Source: an uncultured Collinsella sp.
Lineage (GTDB): Bacteria > Actinomycetota > Coriobacteriia > Coriobacteriales > Coriobacteriaceae
NCBI GenBank assembly: GCA_958348565.1
Contig: CATVZP010000032.1
Coordinates: 1 to 20,467, forward strand
Direction: 5' to 3'
DNA length: 20,467 nt
The notes beneath the pieces were generated by a model. It was not told where the DNA came from, did no database searches, and saw only the letters and a program-made list of their open reading frames with translations. The position numbers and the translations under genes are program-made. This document shows, piece after piece, positions 1 to 7,785 of this stretch (position 1 is the first letter of the stretch; each line of letters starts with the position of its first letter).

Positions 1-161
1 TTACAGATTGCCACGCACAAATTGAGCGTGGGGTTGTAGCCGCCCGCCTCGATCAAGCCGATGGTCTGGCGCGTAACGCCCACGGCCTCGGCCAGGTCAG
101 CTTGCGAAAGGCCAACCGCCGCGCGCGCCGCCTTCATGCGTAGGTTCCTTTTGCCCGGCAT
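1..161 (-). CDS. XRE-family helix-turn-helix regulator, 5' part only
   Basis: The minus strand from an ATG at 161 reads a small DNA-binding protein that runs off the window after 53 codons with no stop. It begins MPGKRNLRMKAARAAVGLSQ and continues with ADLAEAVGVTRQTIGLIEAGG, a typical Cro/CI-type helix-turn-helix (GLSQ...LAE..GVTRQTI..IE). Whole proteins of this stand-alone family are about 65-75 residues, so most of the gene is present. An AAAGGA Shine-Dalgarno lies about 7 bases before the ATG. An internal Met at codon 9 is a weaker alternative start. Such small regulators usually repress their own promoter and a neighbouring gene, which would lie left of the window. The symmetric box array at 180-272 supports autoregulation. 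The fold is certain; the target is unknown. Confidence 0.85.
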   Translation of the reverse strand, partial: MPGKRNLRMKAARAAVGLSQADLAEAVGVTRQTIGLIEAGGYNPTLNLCVAIC

Positions 162-179
162 GGAGTTCCTTTCGTAGTA

Positions 180-272
180 ATGGACAGATATCCGTTGCAA
201 CATGACAGAAATATATTGCATCCATCAGTCAATGTCAACTATATCTGTCATTATGGAAATCATATTCGTCAT
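180..272 (-). promoter_or_regulatory. Promoter of the XRE gene within a symmetric four-box operator
   Basis: On the minus strand a near-consensus sigma-70 promoter is visible: -35 TTGACA (238-233), a 17-base spacer and -10 TATATT (215-210). Four copies of a box close to ATGACAGATAT surround it. Two read on the plus strand with GACAGA cores at 183-188 and 204-209. Two read on the minus strand with plus-strand cores TCTGTC at 244-249 and TTCGTC at 265-270. Boxes in each pair are 21 bases apart and all four are mirror-symmetric about 226.5. This is what a cooperative dimeric repressor operator looks like. That the XRE protein binds it is inference. Confidence 0.7.
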
Positions 273-336
273 TGCGCGCACGGTACCCCGCTGTACCCGA
301 AACCGCGCGAGGCACTGGCCCTGCTCATCGAGCACC

Positions 337-372
337 AAAAAGGGCTGGCCCCGATAACTCGGAGCCAGCCCT
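337..372 (-). terminator. Intrinsic terminator of the lipoprotein gene
   Basis: A 9-bp stem AGGGCTGGC (341-349) / GCCAGCCCT (364-372) with an inner CCGA/TCGG pairing is followed on the minus strand by a run of five T (341-337). It lies 28 bases after the stop of the minus-strand lipoprotein gene. Confidence 0.8.
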
Positions 373-399
373 GAGTCGCCTGACATGGGAATCACAGCG

Positions 400-1416
400 C
401 TACTTGAGCTTTAGCGCCTCCATCATAGGCACGGCGGCATCCCAGTCGATCTTCCAGCCGATCGACACGCGGACGGTCTCGCCCGTCGCGGGAGCCGTCG
501 CAAACAGCGTGTGGCCGTTGTCGGGACCGGTAAAGCGCAGCCACGTTATGCCGTTGTACTCGACCTGATCGGTTGTTGTCTCTTTGCCTTCGTAGACCTG
601 CTCCAGGCTTGCAACCTCCTCCTCCGGCGAGCGCGGGAAGATGCTGATGTTCAGGCGTCCTCCAGTCTCGTCGTGGAAGAAGTTTGCCTTTTCGTGCTCT
701 TCGTTGGACGAATCCAGCGTGTACCCATCGGCGGCCTCGATACTGTACGACGCGCAATCGATGCCGGTCATATTGGCCGCGTCTCCAGAATCGGCCACGC
801 CGCCGACCGCCTTAAACTCCTTGGTCTCGCATCCCGTGGTGTCAAAGTGCATGGCCTCATGATTCTTGGCGGGGGCGTAAGCATCTACGAACTCGACAGT
901 GATGGGCCCGTAGTACGCTGTCTTGGGCGCCCAGAAATACACGTACTCAACGGTCTCGCCCGGGCCGATATCTGGCCTCTTGGAAAGATCGATGCCCTCG
1001 TGAAGCTCATCGGGAGCCTCGCTTGCAACGTAGTCGAGCACGGCCGCCTTGCCAGAAGTAAACAACGGGTCGCCTGCCTCAAGATCGCCCTGGGCAGCAT
1101 GCACGTTAAAGGAGTCAAACGTCCTGTTCTTTGCATTGTTGTTGGTGATCTTGACGTGTAGGTAAAAGCCGTCCTGCAGCTTAGCGTCGCCGCGATAGAA
1201 CGTACCGTGAGCCACAGACTCATAGGTAATGCCTGCTACCTCGACCGTCTGCGAATCATAGGCCTTGGCCTTCTTGGACTTCTCCTGCACAGGGGCGCTC
1301 CCGCCCGAGCCACTCGGCGCATTTCCGCCGCAACCGGCAAGGGTGCAAGCCAGCACGGCCGAAAGCGTCACGGCGGGAATTCCTAACAGCAGCTTCTTCG
1401 TCATGGGCTTCATCAT
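400..1416 (-). CDS. Secreted lipoprotein, DUF5067/DUF4352-like Ig-fold N-terminal part
   Basis: A 338-residue protein with a lipoprotein signal: MMKPMTKK, then a hydrophobic stretch ending in the lipobox LAGC with Cys29 as the predicted lipidated residue. A Gly/Ser/Pro linker follows. Residues of about 45-190 (YDSQTVEVAGITYES to GPITVEFVDAY) have the beta-rich pattern of DUF4352/DUF5067-type Ig-like domains (VKITNNN..., GETVEYVYFW). The last about 110 residues (GIDCASYSIEAADGY to MEALKLK) look like a second small alpha/beta domain that I do not recognise. The open frame extends upstream to 1539, but the ATG at 1416 is chosen because AAAGGAG lies 8 bases before it and the signal peptide starts there. 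It is transcribed alone, with a terminator right after the stop. It probably sits on the outer face of the membrane; its role is unknown. Confidence 0.8.
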   Translation of the reverse strand: MMKPMTKKLLLGIPAVTLSAVLACTLAGCGGNAPSGSGGSAPVQEKSKKAKAYDSQTVEVAGITYESVAHGTFYRGDAKLQDGFYLHVKITNNNAKNRTFDSFNVHAAQGDLEAGDPLFTSGKAAVLDYVASEAPDELHEGIDLSKRPDIGPGETVEYVYFWAPKTAYYGPITVEFVDAYAPAKNHEAMHFDTTGCETKEFKAVGGVADSGDAANMTGIDCASYSIEAADGYTLDSSNEEHEKANFFHDETGGRLNISIFPRSPEEEVASLEQVYEGKETTTDQVEYNGITWLRFTGPDNGHTLFATAPATGETVRVSIGWKIDWDAAVPMMEALKLK

Positions 1417-1831
1417 CCTCACCGCTCCTTTCGGCTTACAGCTCATCCGTTGCCCGAGTCCCAAGTCGACTCCGTGGCATCGGCCTCCACTATGAGCGTA
1501 TGGCAAGAAGCAGCGCCGGCGAAGTGACCCGTGGCCCAACTAGGAACCGCCCAGCATCCCCTATGGACCAAAAAGGCTCATATACGCACGCCCTCGGCCC
1601 ATAAAATGAGACGCCTGTCCCAATGTTCGATTTGAGCCATCCACGCGGCACTTTTCGACAAACGTATCCAGCCGCAAACAAAATGAAGCGGGCTCATCCG
1701 TCTTCAAACTTACTCGGGCAGAAACGAGTAAGTGGAATTCATCGGTAAGGAGCGTGGGCTCACCCGCATTATTAAGAAAACGCTCAAGGCGCCCGAGCAG
1801 CGCAATGATTTAGATAGGCGTCCACCGCCCG
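1417..1831. other. Long intergenic stretch with a stem-loop and short direct repeats; no convincing gene
   Basis: About 415 bases separate two minus-strand genes. A 9-bp perfect stem ACTTACTCG (1708-1716) / CGAGTAAGT (1725-1733) with an 8-base loop is flanked by near-identical copies of GGGCTCAYCCG at 1690-1700 and 1756-1766. A 63-codon minus-strand open frame at 1490-1681 lacks a convincing ribosome binding site and resembles no family I know. The region looks like a non-coding dispersed intergenic repeat or the relic of one rather than a gene. That reading is inference. Confidence 0.4.
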
Positions 1832-3040
1832 CTATTCGACATTCGACCCCTCCCCCATCAGCCATCGGGCGAGGTCGATCACCTTAATCCCCTCATAATC
1901 AACAGCCTCGTGCTTTGTTCGCGCAATGACCATCTTGGGATACGCATCACGTATCGCAAGCAGAGGTGCCACTTCGCGCTCAAAGGTTTCCTGACGCGAA
2001 ATGTCATCGCTAACTTGGATATACACTCGCTCATCGCGACGAATTGCCACGAAGTCGATTTCCTTCTTATAAAGCACCCCGATATAGATTTCCCAACCGC
2101 GTCTTAGGAGCTCTAAGGCGACCATATTTTCATATACATGCCCGAAGTCGAGTTTTTTAGTTCCAAGTTTTGCGTATCTGATTGCATGATCCGATAAATA
2201 GTATTTATCACCCGAAGCGAGGTACTTTTTACCGCCTACGTCATAGCGGCGCACTCGATAGAACGCAAAGGCCTGGCATAAAAATCCGAGGTACTGGACG
2301 AGCGTTGCCACGGAAACGCGCGTTCCGGCAGCATCCAGCGCAGACGCAATCCCACTAACAGAAGATATGTTACCGATATTGTCCATTAGGAAATCGCATG
2401 CACGCTCTAGTTGCACTTTGTTACGAACCCCATGCTTTTCTTCCACATCACGCAAAACCAAGACATCTAGTACGTTCGCAATATATCGATAGCGAGCTCG
2501 CTCGCTAGGATACAAATAAGAGCCAGGCATTCCGCCCTCTCTTAAATAGCGGTCAAGCGCTTCGTCTGGGTCATGAATTGCGTGATATGTCGAATACTCA
2601 AGCAAGGAAAACGGGAATACCTCGACCTCATATGTCCGCCCGCGAAAAAGCGTCGCCAAATCACTCGAAAGCAAGAAAGCGTTGGAGCCAGTAACGTAGA
2701 TATCGTATTTACCCGATGCATGGAGGCTATTGACCGCTTTTTCGAATCCAACGCAAGTTTGCACCTCATCGATCATCACAATGTTATCGAGGCCCTCGCA
2801 ATAGCTTTCCTCAACGTAGCGATGCAATGCTCGATAATCCGTTAGCTCCTCGAATTCGAGGAGATTGAAATTGATGCGGATAATATTGGCATCAGGGTCG
2901 GCCTCACGAATGCGATCGGCAAGAGCTTCCAGTAGAACAGATTTGCCGCACCTACGAATGCCGGTAATAACCTTGATGTCCGGCGTTCCCTTAGCGCCAA
3001 GAAGCGCTTCCATATATTGAGGACGTTCGATAATCTTCAT
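1832..3040 (-). CDS. AAA ATPase of the AAA_14/DUF4143 family
   Basis: A 402-residue protein with the two-domain layout of the AAA_14-DUF4143 family. The N-terminal ATPase carries Walker A GIRRCGKS (27-34), Walker B VMIDE (88-92) and a sensor-1-like VTGSNAFLLSS (117-126). The middle part has the helical wing of this family (LREGGMPGSYLY). The C-terminal DUF4143 domain contains YENMVALELLRRG and KEIDFVAIRRDERVYIQV, a restriction-endonuclease-like beta core in which the usual final Lys of PD-(D/E)XK is not obvious. The cellular role of these proteins is poorly known; some behave as accessory or defence-linked NTPases. Base composition is visibly more AT-rich than that of its neighbours, and the upstream region is very AT-rich, suggesting lateral acquisition. 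The Shine-Dalgarno is weak (GGTGATGAT before the ATG). Confidence 0.88.
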   Translation of the reverse strand: MKIIERPQYMEALLGAKGTPDIKVITGIRRCGKSVLLEALADRIREADPDANIIRINFNLLEFEELTDYRALHRYVEESYCEGLDNIVMIDEVQTCVGFEKAVNSLHASGKYDIYVTGSNAFLLSSDLATLFRGRTYEVEVFPFSLLEYSTYHAIHDPDEALDRYLREGGMPGSYLYPSERARYRYIANVLDVLVLRDVEEKHGVRNKVQLERACDFLMDNIGNISSVSGIASALDAAGTRVSVATLVQYLGFLCQAFAFYRVRRYDVGGKKYLASGDKYYLSDHAIRYAKLGTKKLDFGHVYENMVALELLRRGWEIYIGVLYKKEIDFVAIRRDERVYIQVSDDISRQETFEREVAPLLAIRDAYPKMVIARTKHEAVDYEGIKVIDLARWLMGEGSNVE

Positions 3041-3080
3041 ATCATCACCGTTCTATTAAATAGAGACTCTCCTGATTCGT

Positions 3081-3120
3081 TTTCGTTTAATATATATCTA
3101 ATACTACTAAACGAAATCAA
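3081..3120 (-). promoter_or_regulatory. Promoter and inverted-repeat operator of the AAA/DUF4143 gene
   Basis: The minus strand shows -35 TTGATT (3120-3115), an 18-base spacer and -10 TATATA (3096-3091). A perfect 9-bp inverted repeat, TTTCGTTTA (3081-3089) and TAAACGAAA (3108-3116), brackets the -10 element and touches the -35. It could be a repressor site or a hairpin in AT-rich DNA. Confidence 0.5.
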
Positions 3121-3209
3121 ATATCTATTGATTTTATTCAGCTATTTCTCCCAATAGCCTAACATAAGTCAATATACCACGAACGATTGTTCGATGGATT
3201 TCGTGTTGG

Positions 3210-3238
3210 TTGGAATCGCCTGTGGGCTGGGCTATGCT
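3210..3238 (+). promoter_or_regulatory. Probable promoter of the topoisomerase operon
   Basis: TTGGAA (3210-3215), a 17-base spacer and TATGCT (3233-3238) lie about 55 bases before the start codon of the ParE-like gene. No operator-like symmetry is apparent. Confidence 0.55.
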
Positions 3239-3292
3239 ACCTTGACTATCTATATGACTTAAACGCAGCAAGGGAGCACCGAGAGAGCGAGT

Positions 3293-5290
3293 ATGGCAAA
3301 AAACACCGCAAACTATGGTAACGACAGTATCCGCCAGCTCAAGGACGAGGAGCGCGTACGCCTGCGCCCCGCCGTCATCTTTGGCTCGGACGGACTCGAC
3401 GGCTGCGCGCATGCCGCCTTCGAGATCCTGTCCAACGCCGTTGACGAGGCGCGCCAGGGCTACGGCAAGCTCATCACCCTTACCGCCTTTCGCGATGGCT
3501 CCATTCAGGTAGAGGACAACGGCCGCGGCTGCCCACTCGACTGGAACCCCTCCGAGAAGCGCTTTAACTGGGAGCTCGTCTTTTGCGAGCTCTACGCCGG
3601 CGGCAAATACAACAACAACCAGGGCGGCGACTACGACTTCTCGCTCGGTACCAACGGCCTGGGCTCCTGCGCGACCCAGTACGCCTCCGAGTACATGGAC
3701 GTCACGGTTTGGCGCGACGGCAACAAGTACTCCCTGCACTTTAAGAAGGGCAAGGTCGTCGGTGCCAAAAAGAAGGCGCTCGAGATTGAGCCCAGCGACG
3801 AGGACCGCACCGGCACCACCATCAAGTGGCGCCCCGATCTTGAGGTCTTTACCTCCATCAGCATCCCCCACGATTGGTATCGCGAGACCATGCGCCGCCA
3901 GGCCGTGGTCAACGCCAACGTGACCTTCCGCCTGCGCATCGAGGGCGACGACGGCGAGTTCTCCGAAGAGGATTTTTGCTATCCCAAAGGCATCGAGGAC
4001 TACGTGCTCGAGAAGGTCGGTGCCGACTACCTCACCGAGCCTTTCTTTATCGAGGCCGACCGTCGCGGTCGCGATCGCGAGGACCTGCCCGACTACAACG
4101 TAAAAATCACTGCTTGCATGTGCTTCTCGCGAACTTTCATGATGCAAGAGTACTACCACAACTCCTCCTGGCTCGAGAACGGCGGCTCCCCCGAGAAGGC
4201 AGCTCGCAGTGCACTGACCAGCGCCATCGATGCCTACATCAAGCAACAGGGCAAGTACAACAAAAACGAAAGCGGTATTAAGTGGCAGGACGTCCAGGAC
4301 TGCCTGGTACTGGTGACCAACTGCTTCTCCACCCAGACGTCCTACGAAAACCAAACCAAAAAGGCCATCAATAACCGCTTTATCCAGCAAGCCATGACGG
4401 CATTCTTTAAGGAGCGCCTCTCGACCTACCTGATCGAGAACAAGGACGCCGCCAATAAGATCATGGAGCAGGTGCTCATCAACAAGCGCTCGCGCGAGAA
4501 CGCCGAGAAGACCCGCCAGAGCATCAAAACCAACCTACAGCAGAAGACCGACATGGCCAACCGCGTGCAGAAGTTCATCGACTGCCGCTCCAAGGACAAG
4601 AGCCGTCGCGAGATCTACATCGTAGAGGGCGACTCGGCAGCAGGCGCCATTCGCACCTCGCGCGATGCCGAGTTCCAGGGCGTTATGCCCGTCCGCGGTA
4701 AGATCCTCAACTGCCTGAAGGAGGACTATCCACGCATCTTTAAGTCCGACATCATCATGGACCTCATGCGCGTGCTGGGCTGCGGCGTGGAGATCAAAGA
4801 CAAGCGCATCAAGAACCTCGGTGCCTTCGACCTGGACAACCTCAACTGGAACAAGGTCATCATCTGTACGGACGCCGACGTCGACGGTTATCACATCCGC
4901 ACGCTCGTGCTCACCATGCTCTATCGCCTGGTGCCCACGCTTATCGACGAAGGCTACGTGTATATCGCCGAGTCGCCGCTCTACGAGATCAACTGCAAAG
5001 AAAAGACCTACTTTGCCTACACCGAGCTCGAGAAGAACGGCATCCTTAAGGAGATCGGCGACCAAAAGTGCTCCATCAACCGCTCCAAGGGTCTTGGTGA
5101 GAACGACCCGGACATGATGTGGCTCACCACCATGAACCCCGAGACGCGCCGCCTGATCAAGGTGGAGCCCGAGGACGTCACCAAGATGGAGACCATGTTC
5201 AACCTTCTGCTGGGCAACGACGAGGCAGGCCGCAAGCGCCATATCTCGGAGCACGGCAAGGAATACCTGGACCAGCTGGACCTGCAGTAG
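3293..5290 (+). CDS. parE: Type IIA DNA topoisomerase, ATPase/TOPRIM subunit (diverged ParE/GyrB-like)
   Basis: A 665-residue subunit that binds and hydrolyses ATP and supplies the Mg-binding TOPRIM half of the cleavage site of a type IIA topoisomerase, with the next gene as partner. The GHKL ATPase shows FEILSNAVDE (catalytic Glu44, Asn48), DNGRG (75-79) and the ATP lid GTNGLGS (119-125). The transducer has the QTK loop (354-356). TOPRIM shows EGDSA (445-449), DADVDG (527-532) and RSKGLGE (597-603). Several normally fixed positions differ: RPAVIFGSDGLDG replaces the RPGMYIGS-type motif, NAVDEA replaces N-S-x-DEA, and RSKGLGE replaces RYKGLGE. The length (665) is that of ParE or short GyrB. 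The pair is probably a second, diverged enzyme beside gyrase, hence the parE symbol, although GyrB-like cannot be excluded. The ATG is followed at once by the conserved N-terminus; only a weak purine-rich stretch precedes it. Confidence 0.92.
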   Translation: MAKNTANYGNDSIRQLKDEERVRLRPAVIFGSDGLDGCAHAAFEILSNAVDEARQGYGKLITLTAFRDGSIQVEDNGRGCPLDWNPSEKRFNWELVFCELYAGGKYNNNQGGDYDFSLGTNGLGSCATQYASEYMDVTVWRDGNKYSLHFKKGKVVGAKKKALEIEPSDEDRTGTTIKWRPDLEVFTSISIPHDWYRETMRRQAVVNANVTFRLRIEGDDGEFSEEDFCYPKGIEDYVLEKVGADYLTEPFFIEADRRGRDREDLPDYNVKITACMCFSRTFMMQEYYHNSSWLENGGSPEKAARSALTSAIDAYIKQQGKYNKNESGIKWQDVQDCLVLVTNCFSTQTSYENQTKKAINNRFIQQAMTAFFKERLSTYLIENKDAANKIMEQVLINKRSRENAEKTRQSIKTNLQQKTDMANRVQKFIDCRSKDKSRREIYIVEGDSAAGAIRTSRDAEFQGVMPVRGKILNCLKEDYPRIFKSDIIMDLMRVLGCGVEIKDKRIKNLGAFDLDNLNWNKVIICTDADVDGYHIRTLVLTMLYRLVPTLIDEGYVYIAESPLYEINCKEKTYFAYTELEKNGILKEIGDQKCSINRSKGLGENDPDMMWLTTMNPETRRLIKVEPEDVTKMETMFNLLLGNDEAGRKRHISEHGKEYLDQLDLQ

Positions 5291-5335
5291 CAGCAAATCG
5301 ATAACGACGGCCCATAAGAAGTTCAAGAGGATATC

Positions 5336-7576
5336 GTGGCAAAGAAGAAGACGAAGAACCAGCCAAAGAAATTACAGGTCAACGCCGAGAACGTCATCGG
5401 CCTGCACTCCGAGGTCACCGACCAGCCGATCACGCAGACGCTCGAGGTCAACTACATGCCCTACGCCATGAGCGTCAACGTCTCGCGTGCGTTCCCCGAG
5501 ATTGACGGCTTTAAGCCCTCGCACCGCAAGCTGCTCTACACCATGTACAAGATGGGCCTGCTCAAGGGCGAGCGCCAGAAGAGCGCCAACATTGTGGGTC
5601 AGACCATGAAGCTCAACCCGCACGGCGATGCCGCGATCTACGAGACGATGGTGCGCCTGGCCACCGGCAACGAGGCGCTGCTCGCGCCGTTCGTTGAGTC
5701 GAAGGGCAACTTTGGCAAGTACTATTCGGGCGACCTGAGCTACGCCGCCTCGCGTTATACCGAGGCCAAGCTCTCCCCCATCAGCGCCGAGATCTTCAAG
5801 GACATCGACAAGGACCCGGTCGACTTTGTCGACAGCTACGACGGCGCCATGAAGGAGCCGCGTTTGCTGCCCACCACGTTCCCCAACATCCTTGTCTCGG
5901 CCAACAAGGGCATCGGCGTCGCCATGGCGTCCGACATCTGCGGTTTCAACCTCAACGAGGTCTGCACCGCCACCATGCACTACCTGCAGGATCCCGACTG
6001 CGACCTGCTCGAGTACATGCCCATGCCCGACTTCTCGACCGGCGGCGAAATTATCTACCGCCGCGAGGAGATGGAAAAGATTATCGAGACCGGCCTTGGC
6101 AGCTTCCAGATCCGCTCCCGCTGGCGCTGGATTCCCGAAGAGCGCATCATCGAGGTCTACGAGATCCCCTACACCACCAAGACCGATGTCATCATCGAAC
6201 GCATCGTCAAGCTCTCCAAAGAGGGCAAGGTCAAAGAGATCGCCGACATCCGTGACGAGACCGACCTTTCGGGTCTGCGCATCGCCATCGACCTTAAGCG
6301 CGGCGTCGACCCCGACAAGCTCATGGCCAAGCTCTATCGCTCGACCACGCTGCAGGATTCGTTCTCGTGCAACTTCAACGTGCTCGTCGACGGCTATCCC
6401 CGTGTTATGGGCGTGCGCCAGATTCTGCACGAGTGGGTCAAGTGGCGTATTGAGTCCACGCGTCGCCGCATTAACTTTGACCTGGGCAAAAAGTCCGAGC
6501 GCCTGCACCTGCTGCACGGCCTCGAGGCGATCTTGCTCGACATCGACAAGGCCATCGCCATCATCCGCGGCACCAAACTCGAGGCCGAGGTCGTGCCCAA
6601 TCTTATGAAGGGTTTCGACATCGACGAGACCCAGGCCGAGTTTGTTGCCGAGCTCAAGCTCCGCAACATCAACGAGGAGTACATCCTCAACCGCACCAAG
6701 GACATTGCTAAGCTTGAGGGCGAGATTGCCGAGCTTGAGGAGATCCTCTCCAGCGAGGAAAACATCAAGAAGGTCATCAGTGACGAGCTAGCCGCGGTCA
6801 ACAAGAAGTACGTGATGCCGCGTCGCACGGGCAGGATCGAGCCCCATGAGGTTATCGAGGTAAGCTTGGAGCCCGAGGTCGAGGAGTACCCAGTGACCAT
6901 CATGCTCTCGCGCGATGGCTACCTTAAGAAGATGACGGACCGCGTGCTCAAGAAGGCGACCACGCTCAAGTACAAAGACGGCGACAAACCCTTTATTGAG
7001 TTCCCGTCCTCCAACACCCACGAGCTGCTGGTCTTTACCAACAAGAGCCAGGTGTACAAGTGCAAGGTCGCGGCGTTTGAGGACACCAAGTCGGCCCAGC
7101 TGGGCTCGTACCTGCCGACCGATCTTGAGATGGAACCCGACGAGAGCGTCATCTGGGTCATCGACCCCGAGGACTACAAGGCCGACGTGCTGTTCGTCTT
7201 TGAGAACGGCCGCGTGGTGCGCGTCGCGCTTTCTGGATACGTCACCAAGACCAACCGCAAGCGCCTCAAGAACGCCATCTACGGTGGCAGCAAGCTGCTG
7301 TATGCCCAGGTACTTAAGGAGGATCGCGACATCGCACTGGTCTCGAGCGACTACCGCCTGATGAACTTCAACACGTCGCTGCTCAAGACCAAGACGACCA
7401 CCAACACGCAGGGCGTCCAGGCCTTTACCGCCAAGAAGGGCCGCTCTGTCACCACCGTCGGCACGACCGAGGAAATCCTTGGCGCCGGCGTCTCGGCCGA
7501 GAAGTTCACCGCACAGAGCCTCCCCTCCGCCGGTGCCCTTATGAAAGAAAACGACATGCCCAGTCTGTTTGACTAG
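5336..7576 (+). CDS. parC: Type IIA DNA topoisomerase, breakage-reunion subunit (diverged ParC/GyrA-like)
   Basis: A 746-residue partner of the upstream subunit, read from a GTG with AGAGG 5 bases before it; 45 bases separate the two genes, so they form an operon. The winged-helix active site holds IVGQTMKLNPHGDAAIYETMVRLA (87-110) and SYAASRYTEAKL, with Arg140-Tyr141 as the DNA-cleaving pair. A coiled-coil arm follows (about 420-500), including IAKLEGEIAELEEIL. The C-terminal about 240 residues are beta-rich repeats such as VTIMLSRDGYLKKM and VLFVFENGRVVRV, a beta-pinwheel shorter than that of GyrA. No GyrA box (QRRGGKG) is present, which argues for a topoisomerase IV-like decatenase rather than a supercoiling gyrase. 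The N-terminal motif has NPHGD where most family members have HPHGD. The protein ends in NDMPSLFD. Confidence 0.92.
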   Translation: MAKKKTKNQPKKLQVNAENVIGLHSEVTDQPITQTLEVNYMPYAMSVNVSRAFPEIDGFKPSHRKLLYTMYKMGLLKGERQKSANIVGQTMKLNPHGDAAIYETMVRLATGNEALLAPFVESKGNFGKYYSGDLSYAASRYTEAKLSPISAEIFKDIDKDPVDFVDSYDGAMKEPRLLPTTFPNILVSANKGIGVAMASDICGFNLNEVCTATMHYLQDPDCDLLEYMPMPDFSTGGEIIYRREEMEKIIETGLGSFQIRSRWRWIPEERIIEVYEIPYTTKTDVIIERIVKLSKEGKVKEIADIRDETDLSGLRIAIDLKRGVDPDKLMAKLYRSTTLQDSFSCNFNVLVDGYPRVMGVRQILHEWVKWRIESTRRRINFDLGKKSERLHLLHGLEAILLDIDKAIAIIRGTKLEAEVVPNLMKGFDIDETQAEFVAELKLRNINEEYILNRTKDIAKLEGEIAELEEILSSEENIKKVISDELAAVNKKYVMPRRTGRIEPHEVIEVSLEPEVEEYPVTIMLSRDGYLKKMTDRVLKKATTLKYKDGDKPFIEFPSSNTHELLVFTNKSQVYKCKVAAFEDTKSAQLGSYLPTDLEMEPDESVIWVIDPEDYKADVLFVFENGRVVRVALSGYVTKTNRKRLKNAIYGGSKLLYAQVLKEDRDIALVSSDYRLMNFNTSLLKTKTTTNTQGVQAFTAKKGRSVTTVGTTEEILGAGVSAEKFTAQSLPSAGALMKENDMPSLFD

Positions 7577-7612
7577 GACAGCGGCAGAACCGCCATAAGC
7601 TCTCAAAACGGT

Positions 7613-7649
7613 GGGGCCCGAAGCGCAGCAACATCGCGCTCCGGGCCCC
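7613..7649. terminator. Strong GC hairpin downstream of the topoisomerase operon
   Basis: GGGGCCCG (7613-7620) pairs with CGGGCCCC (7642-7649), and AGCGC (7622-7626) with GCGCT (7636-7640), around a single mismatch and a 9-base loop. It begins 36 bases after the operon stop. No T run follows immediately on the plus strand, so it may act as a weak or factor-assisted terminator. Confidence 0.55.
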
Positions 7650-7728
7650 GCTCGCTGCAACGCAGTCAGAATAATAGGAATCCCCGTTTTTCACTGCCGC
7701 AACCCCACGGCACAAGGCATGTTAAGCC

Positions 7729-7785
7729 GTTAGTAAAACTTGCAAAAGTTAGCAAAAGTTGCAAAAATTAGCAAAACTTGCAAAG
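7729..7785 (+). repeat. Three tandem 19-bp repeats in front of the AAA ATPase gene
   Basis: Three units follow one another without gaps: GTTAGTAAAACTTGCAAAA (7729-7747), GTTAGCAAAAGTTGCAAAA (7748-7766) and ATTAGCAAAACTTGCAAAG (7767-7785). They differ at only a few positions, and the third runs into the Shine-Dalgarno AAAGGAG (7782-7788). Each contains the self-complementary TTGCAA, and AACTT-GCAA-AAGTT is a small palindrome spanning units one and two. Their place suggests an iterated operator or a leader able to change in repeat number. Confidence 0.8.

Noticed and set aside
1417..1539. Longer N-terminus for the lipoprotein gene
   Set aside because: The upstream 41 codons carry no signal or domain, and the ribosome site and signal peptide both point to the ATG at 1416.
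3134..4390. 418-codon open frame on the minus strand
   Set aside because: It lies antisense to the ParE-like gene, whose motifs are complete; the low-complexity Val/Ala/Leu-rich composition is typical of shadow frames in high-GC DNA.
5372..6517. 381-codon open frame on the minus strand
   Set aside because: It is antisense to the ParC-like gene with no domain and no ribosome site.
7759..7761. TTG as the genuine start of the AAA ATPase
   Set aside because: It lies inside tandem repeats without a proper ribosome site, while ATG 7794 has an ideal one and, after correcting one base, gives the family N-terminus. It is kept only as the formal frame limit.
7729..7785. CRISPR-like array
   Set aside because: The 19-bp units directly abut without spacers and there are no cas genes.
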